A DNA stretch of 8,401 nt, from contig DETG01000122.1 in the NCBI GenBank assembly GCA_002361535.1, forward strand, positions 6,789 to 15,189. Direction: 5' to 3'. Shown piece after piece: positions 6,484-8,401 of the stretch. The DNA comes from Prevotella sp. UBA3294 (lineage in GTDB: Bacteria; Bacteroidota; Bacteroidia; Bacteroidales; Bacteroidaceae). Position 1 is the first letter of the stretch. Each line of letters opens with the position of its first letter. The notes beneath the pieces were generated by a model. That model ran no database searches. It saw only the letters and a program-made list of their open reading frames with translations, and was not told the origin of the DNA. The translations under genes and the position numbers were made by a program.

Positions 6484-7719
6484 ATGCCAAAGAAAGTATG
6501 TAGCTTCTGTGGAAGAAGTGAGAACGAGGTGAGCCTGTTGATAACAGGGCTGAACGGATATATCTGCGAGAACTGTGTGGCTCAGGCTTACGAGATCGCA
6601 CAGTCATCTGGTATCCTTAACCAAGGGGCGAAGCAGAACGCGAAGGCACCGAAGCTGAAAAACGTCCCCAAGCCACGGGAGATCAAGGAATATCTCGATC
6701 AGTACGTAATCGGGCAGGATGAGGCAAAACGCTATTTGTCCGTTTCGGTGTATAACCACTACAAACGTCTCCAACAACCCTCGACGGATGATGGCGTGGA
6801 GATCGAGAAAAGCAATATCATCATGGTGGGAAGCACGGGCACAGGAAAGACCCTTCTGGCACGAACCATCGCCAAACTGCTCGATGTCCCTTTCACCATC
6901 GTTGATGCAACGGTGTTTACTGAGGCCGGTTATGTGGGGGAGGATGTCGAGAGTATTTTGAGCCGACTGCTTCAGGTAGCCAACTATAACGTGGAGGCAG
7001 CACAGAGAGGTATCGTTTTCATCGATGAGATCGATAAGATCGCGAGGAAAAGCGACAACCCCAGTATTACACGCGATGTGAGTGGTGAGGGTGTGCAACA
7101 AGGATTGCTGAAATTGCTGGAGGGAACGGTTGTGAATGTACCACCCAAGGGAGGACGGAAACATCCCGATCAGGACTATATCCATGTGGATACCCGCAAC
7201 ATCTTGTTTATCTGCGGTGGGGCCTTTGATGGCATCGAACGGAAGATCGCACAACGGCTGAATACTCACGTAGTGGGATACAACAGTGTGCAGAACGTAC
7301 GGAATATCGACAAGAATGACCTAATGCAATATGTGCAGCCGCAGGACCTGAAGTCGTTCGGACTGATTCCCGAGATTATCGGACGCCTGCCGGTACTAAC
7401 GTACCTGAATCCGCTCGACCGCACCGCATTACGGCGTATCCTCGTGGAGCCTAAGAACTCCATCGTGAAACAATACGAGAAACTCTTCGAGATGGACGGC
7501 ATCAAACTGGTGTTCCCCGAAGAGACCATCGATCTGATCGTGAATCAGGCAGTGGAATATAAACTGGGTGCCCGTGGATTACGTTCTATCGTGGAGAACG
7601 TGATGATGGATGCCATGTATGAAATACCCTCGAAAAAGGTGAAAACCTTCGAGGTCTCTCTTGACTACGCTCGAAAACAGCTCGGTAAGGCTCGCATGCA
7701 GCAGCTGGAGAGTGCGTAG
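6484..7719 (+). CDS. clpX: ATP-dependent Clp protease ATP-binding subunit ClpX
   Basis: ClpX is the hexameric AAA+ unfoldase that recognises substrates and feeds them into ClpP. It has 411 residues, close to the usual 410-425. The N-terminal zinc-binding domain has Cys6, Cys9, Cys28 and Cys31. The AAA+ core shows Walker A GSTGTGKT (116-123), the pore-1 loop GYVG (149-152), Walker B VFIDEID (178-184), the RKH loop (225-227), the IGRLP segment with the arginine finger, and GARGLR with the sensor-2 arginine. Where E. coli ClpX has the IGF tripeptide that docks on ClpP, the sequence here reads VGY (264-266) in a shorter loop. The ATG is 4 nt after the clpP stop and 8 nt after an AAGGA (6471-6475) that lies within clpP, so the two are cotranscribed and made in step. 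Confidence 0.97.
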   Translation: MPKKVCSFCGRSENEVSLLITGLNGYICENCVAQAYEIAQSSGILNQGAKQNAKAPKLKNVPKPREIKEYLDQYVIGQDEAKRYLSVSVYNHYKRLQQPSTDDGVEIEKSNIIMVGSTGTGKTLLARTIAKLLDVPFTIVDATVFTEAGYVGEDVESILSRLLQVANYNVEAAQRGIVFIDEIDKIARKSDNPSITRDVSGEGVQQGLLKLLEGTVVNVPPKGGRKHPDQDYIHVDTRNILFICGGAFDGIERKIAQRLNTHVVGYNSVQNVRNIDKNDLMQYVQPQDLKSFGLIPEIIGRLPVLTYLNPLDRTALRRILVEPKNSIVKQYEKLFEMDGIKLVFPEETIDLIVNQAVEYKLGARGLRSIVENVMMDAMYEIPSKKVKTFEVSLDYARKQLGKARMQQLESA

Positions 7720-7752
7720 AGATCGTCGGAAGATAATCAAAACATTGCAAGA

Positions 7753-7758
7753 AAGGAG
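7753..7758 (+). promoter_or_regulatory. recQ ribosome binding site
   Basis: AAGGAG lies 11 nt before the ATG at 7770. It is a full Shine-Dalgarno-like motif, which is uncommon in this phylum and absent in front of tig and clpP here. It supports the chosen start; the spacing is slightly long. Confidence 0.5.
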
Positions 7759-7769
7759 ACTGCGTCTGT

Positions 7770-8401
7770 ATGACCAAAGAAGTGAATCTTACACAGAAGT
7801 TAAAGCAATATTTTGGGTTTGACAAGTTCAAAGGCGACCAGGAAGCTATCATCCGAAATGTCTTGGATGGAAAGAACACGTTTGTACTGATGCCAACCGG
7901 TGGCGGAAAGTCATTGTGCTACCAGCTACCTTCACTGATCATGGAGGGAACGGCCATCGTGATCTCTCCACTCATCGCCTTGATGAAAAATCAGGTGGAT
8001 GTGATCAATGGTATGAGTGAGGAGGAAGGGCTGGCTCACTACCTGAACTCTTCCTTGAACAAAGCTGCCATCGATCAAGTGAAAAGTGATATCATCGCGG
8101 GGAAGACCAAACTGTTGTACGTCGCACCGGAGTCACTGACCAAAGAGGAGTATGTGGATTTCCTGAAATCGTGCAAGATCAGTTTCTATGCCATCGACGA
8201 AGCACATTGCATCTCTGAGTGGGGACATGATTTCCGACCGGAGTACCGGCGGATACGCCCCATTGTCAACGAGATAGGTATGGCACCGATCATCGCGCTC
8301 ACAGCCACAGCCACTGACAAGGTGCGCACCGACATCATGAAGAGTCTGGGTATCCTTGACGCGAAGGAGTTCAAGAGCTCGTTCAACCGTCCGAACCTCT
8401 A
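7770..8401 (+). CDS. recQ: ATP-dependent DNA helicase RecQ (5' part, cut by window edge)
   Basis: RecQ is a 3'-5' superfamily 2 DNA helicase acting in recombination and replication-fork repair. My translation from 7770 is open to the window edge, giving 210 residues. It shows motif 0 FKGDQ with Gln24, motif I TGGGKS (43-48), motif Ia SPLIALMKNQV (66-76), motif II DEAH (143-146), the RecQ-specific aromatic-rich loop CISEWGHDFRPEY (147-159) and motif III LTATAT (177-182). The aromatic-rich loop separates RecQ from other DEAH helicases. The second RecA lobe, the zinc-binding/winged-helix domain and any HRDC domain lie beyond the edge. It follows clpX by 50 nt with no promoter or terminator seen, so cotranscription with clpPX is likely. 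The product is certain; the operon link is inferred. Confidence 0.95.
   Translation, partial: MTKEVNLTQKLKQYFGFDKFKGDQEAIIRNVLDGKNTFVLMPTGGGKSLCYQLPSLIMEGTAIVISPLIALMKNQVDVINGMSEEEGLAHYLNSSLNKAAIDQVKSDIIAGKTKLLYVAPESLTKEEYVDFLKSCKISFYAIDEAHCISEWGHDFRPEYRRIRPIVNEIGMAPIIALTATATDKVRTDIMKSLGILDAKEFKSSFNRPNL

Noticed and set aside
6604..7269. Long open frame of 221 codons antisense to clpX
   Set aside because: It is fully inside the conserved AAA+ coding region on the other strand, with no promoter or domain. Similar shadows opposite mlaF (1608-2003) and tig (4262-4714) were dropped.
7720..7769. Separate promoter or terminator between clpX and recQ
   Set aside because: The 50-nt gap shows no TAnnTTTG element and no stable hairpin; only the recQ ribosome binding site is visible.

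Overview
The window looks like a chromosomal housekeeping segment of a Bacteroidota species, most likely a Prevotella-like member of the Bacteroidales. The evidence is the TAnnTTTG type of -7 promoter element at several gene starts (TACCTTTG three times, TATCTTTG once), a 4-alpha-glucanotransferase with two N-terminal starch-binding domains, a ClpP with a long N-terminal extension, the gene order tig-clpP-clpX-recQ, and a base composition close to 50% GC by eye. No mobile element, tRNA, rRNA or CRISPR array was seen, and every gene belongs to a known family.

Left block (minus strand, 1-3142): the 5' part of malQ, cut by the window edge, is preceded by a 102-bp gap that holds a perfect 14-bp LacI-type palindrome. 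Upstream of that lie mlaF and mlaE, the ATPase and permease of an MCE-type lipid transporter, joined by an ATGA overlap. Centre (3143-3301): a divergent promoter region built as a 66-bp near-perfect palindrome, with mirrored -33 and -7 elements, drives mlaEF leftward and lptB rightward. Phospholipid transport and LPS export are thereby placed under one symmetric control region.

Right block (plus strand, 3302-8401): lptB; then tig (trigger factor) with its own promoter and a leader of about 100 nt containing a hairpin; then clpP, clpX and the 5' part of recQ. The tig-clpP gap carries an 18-bp perfect inverted repeat followed by a T-run. It reads as a terminator for tig, yet the clpP promoter -7 element sits in its loop. 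clpP and clpX are 4 nt apart and recQ follows after 50 nt, so clpPX-recQ may be one transcript.

Functionally the window joins starch/glycogen breakdown, outer-membrane lipid homeostasis, and protein folding and degradation, with a DNA-repair helicase at the end. The most notable details are the palindromic divergent promoter, an Asn at the expected catalytic Asp position of ClpP, the terminator/promoter overlay ahead of clpP, and the LacI-type operator ahead of malQ. I found no evidence of a wholly new system.
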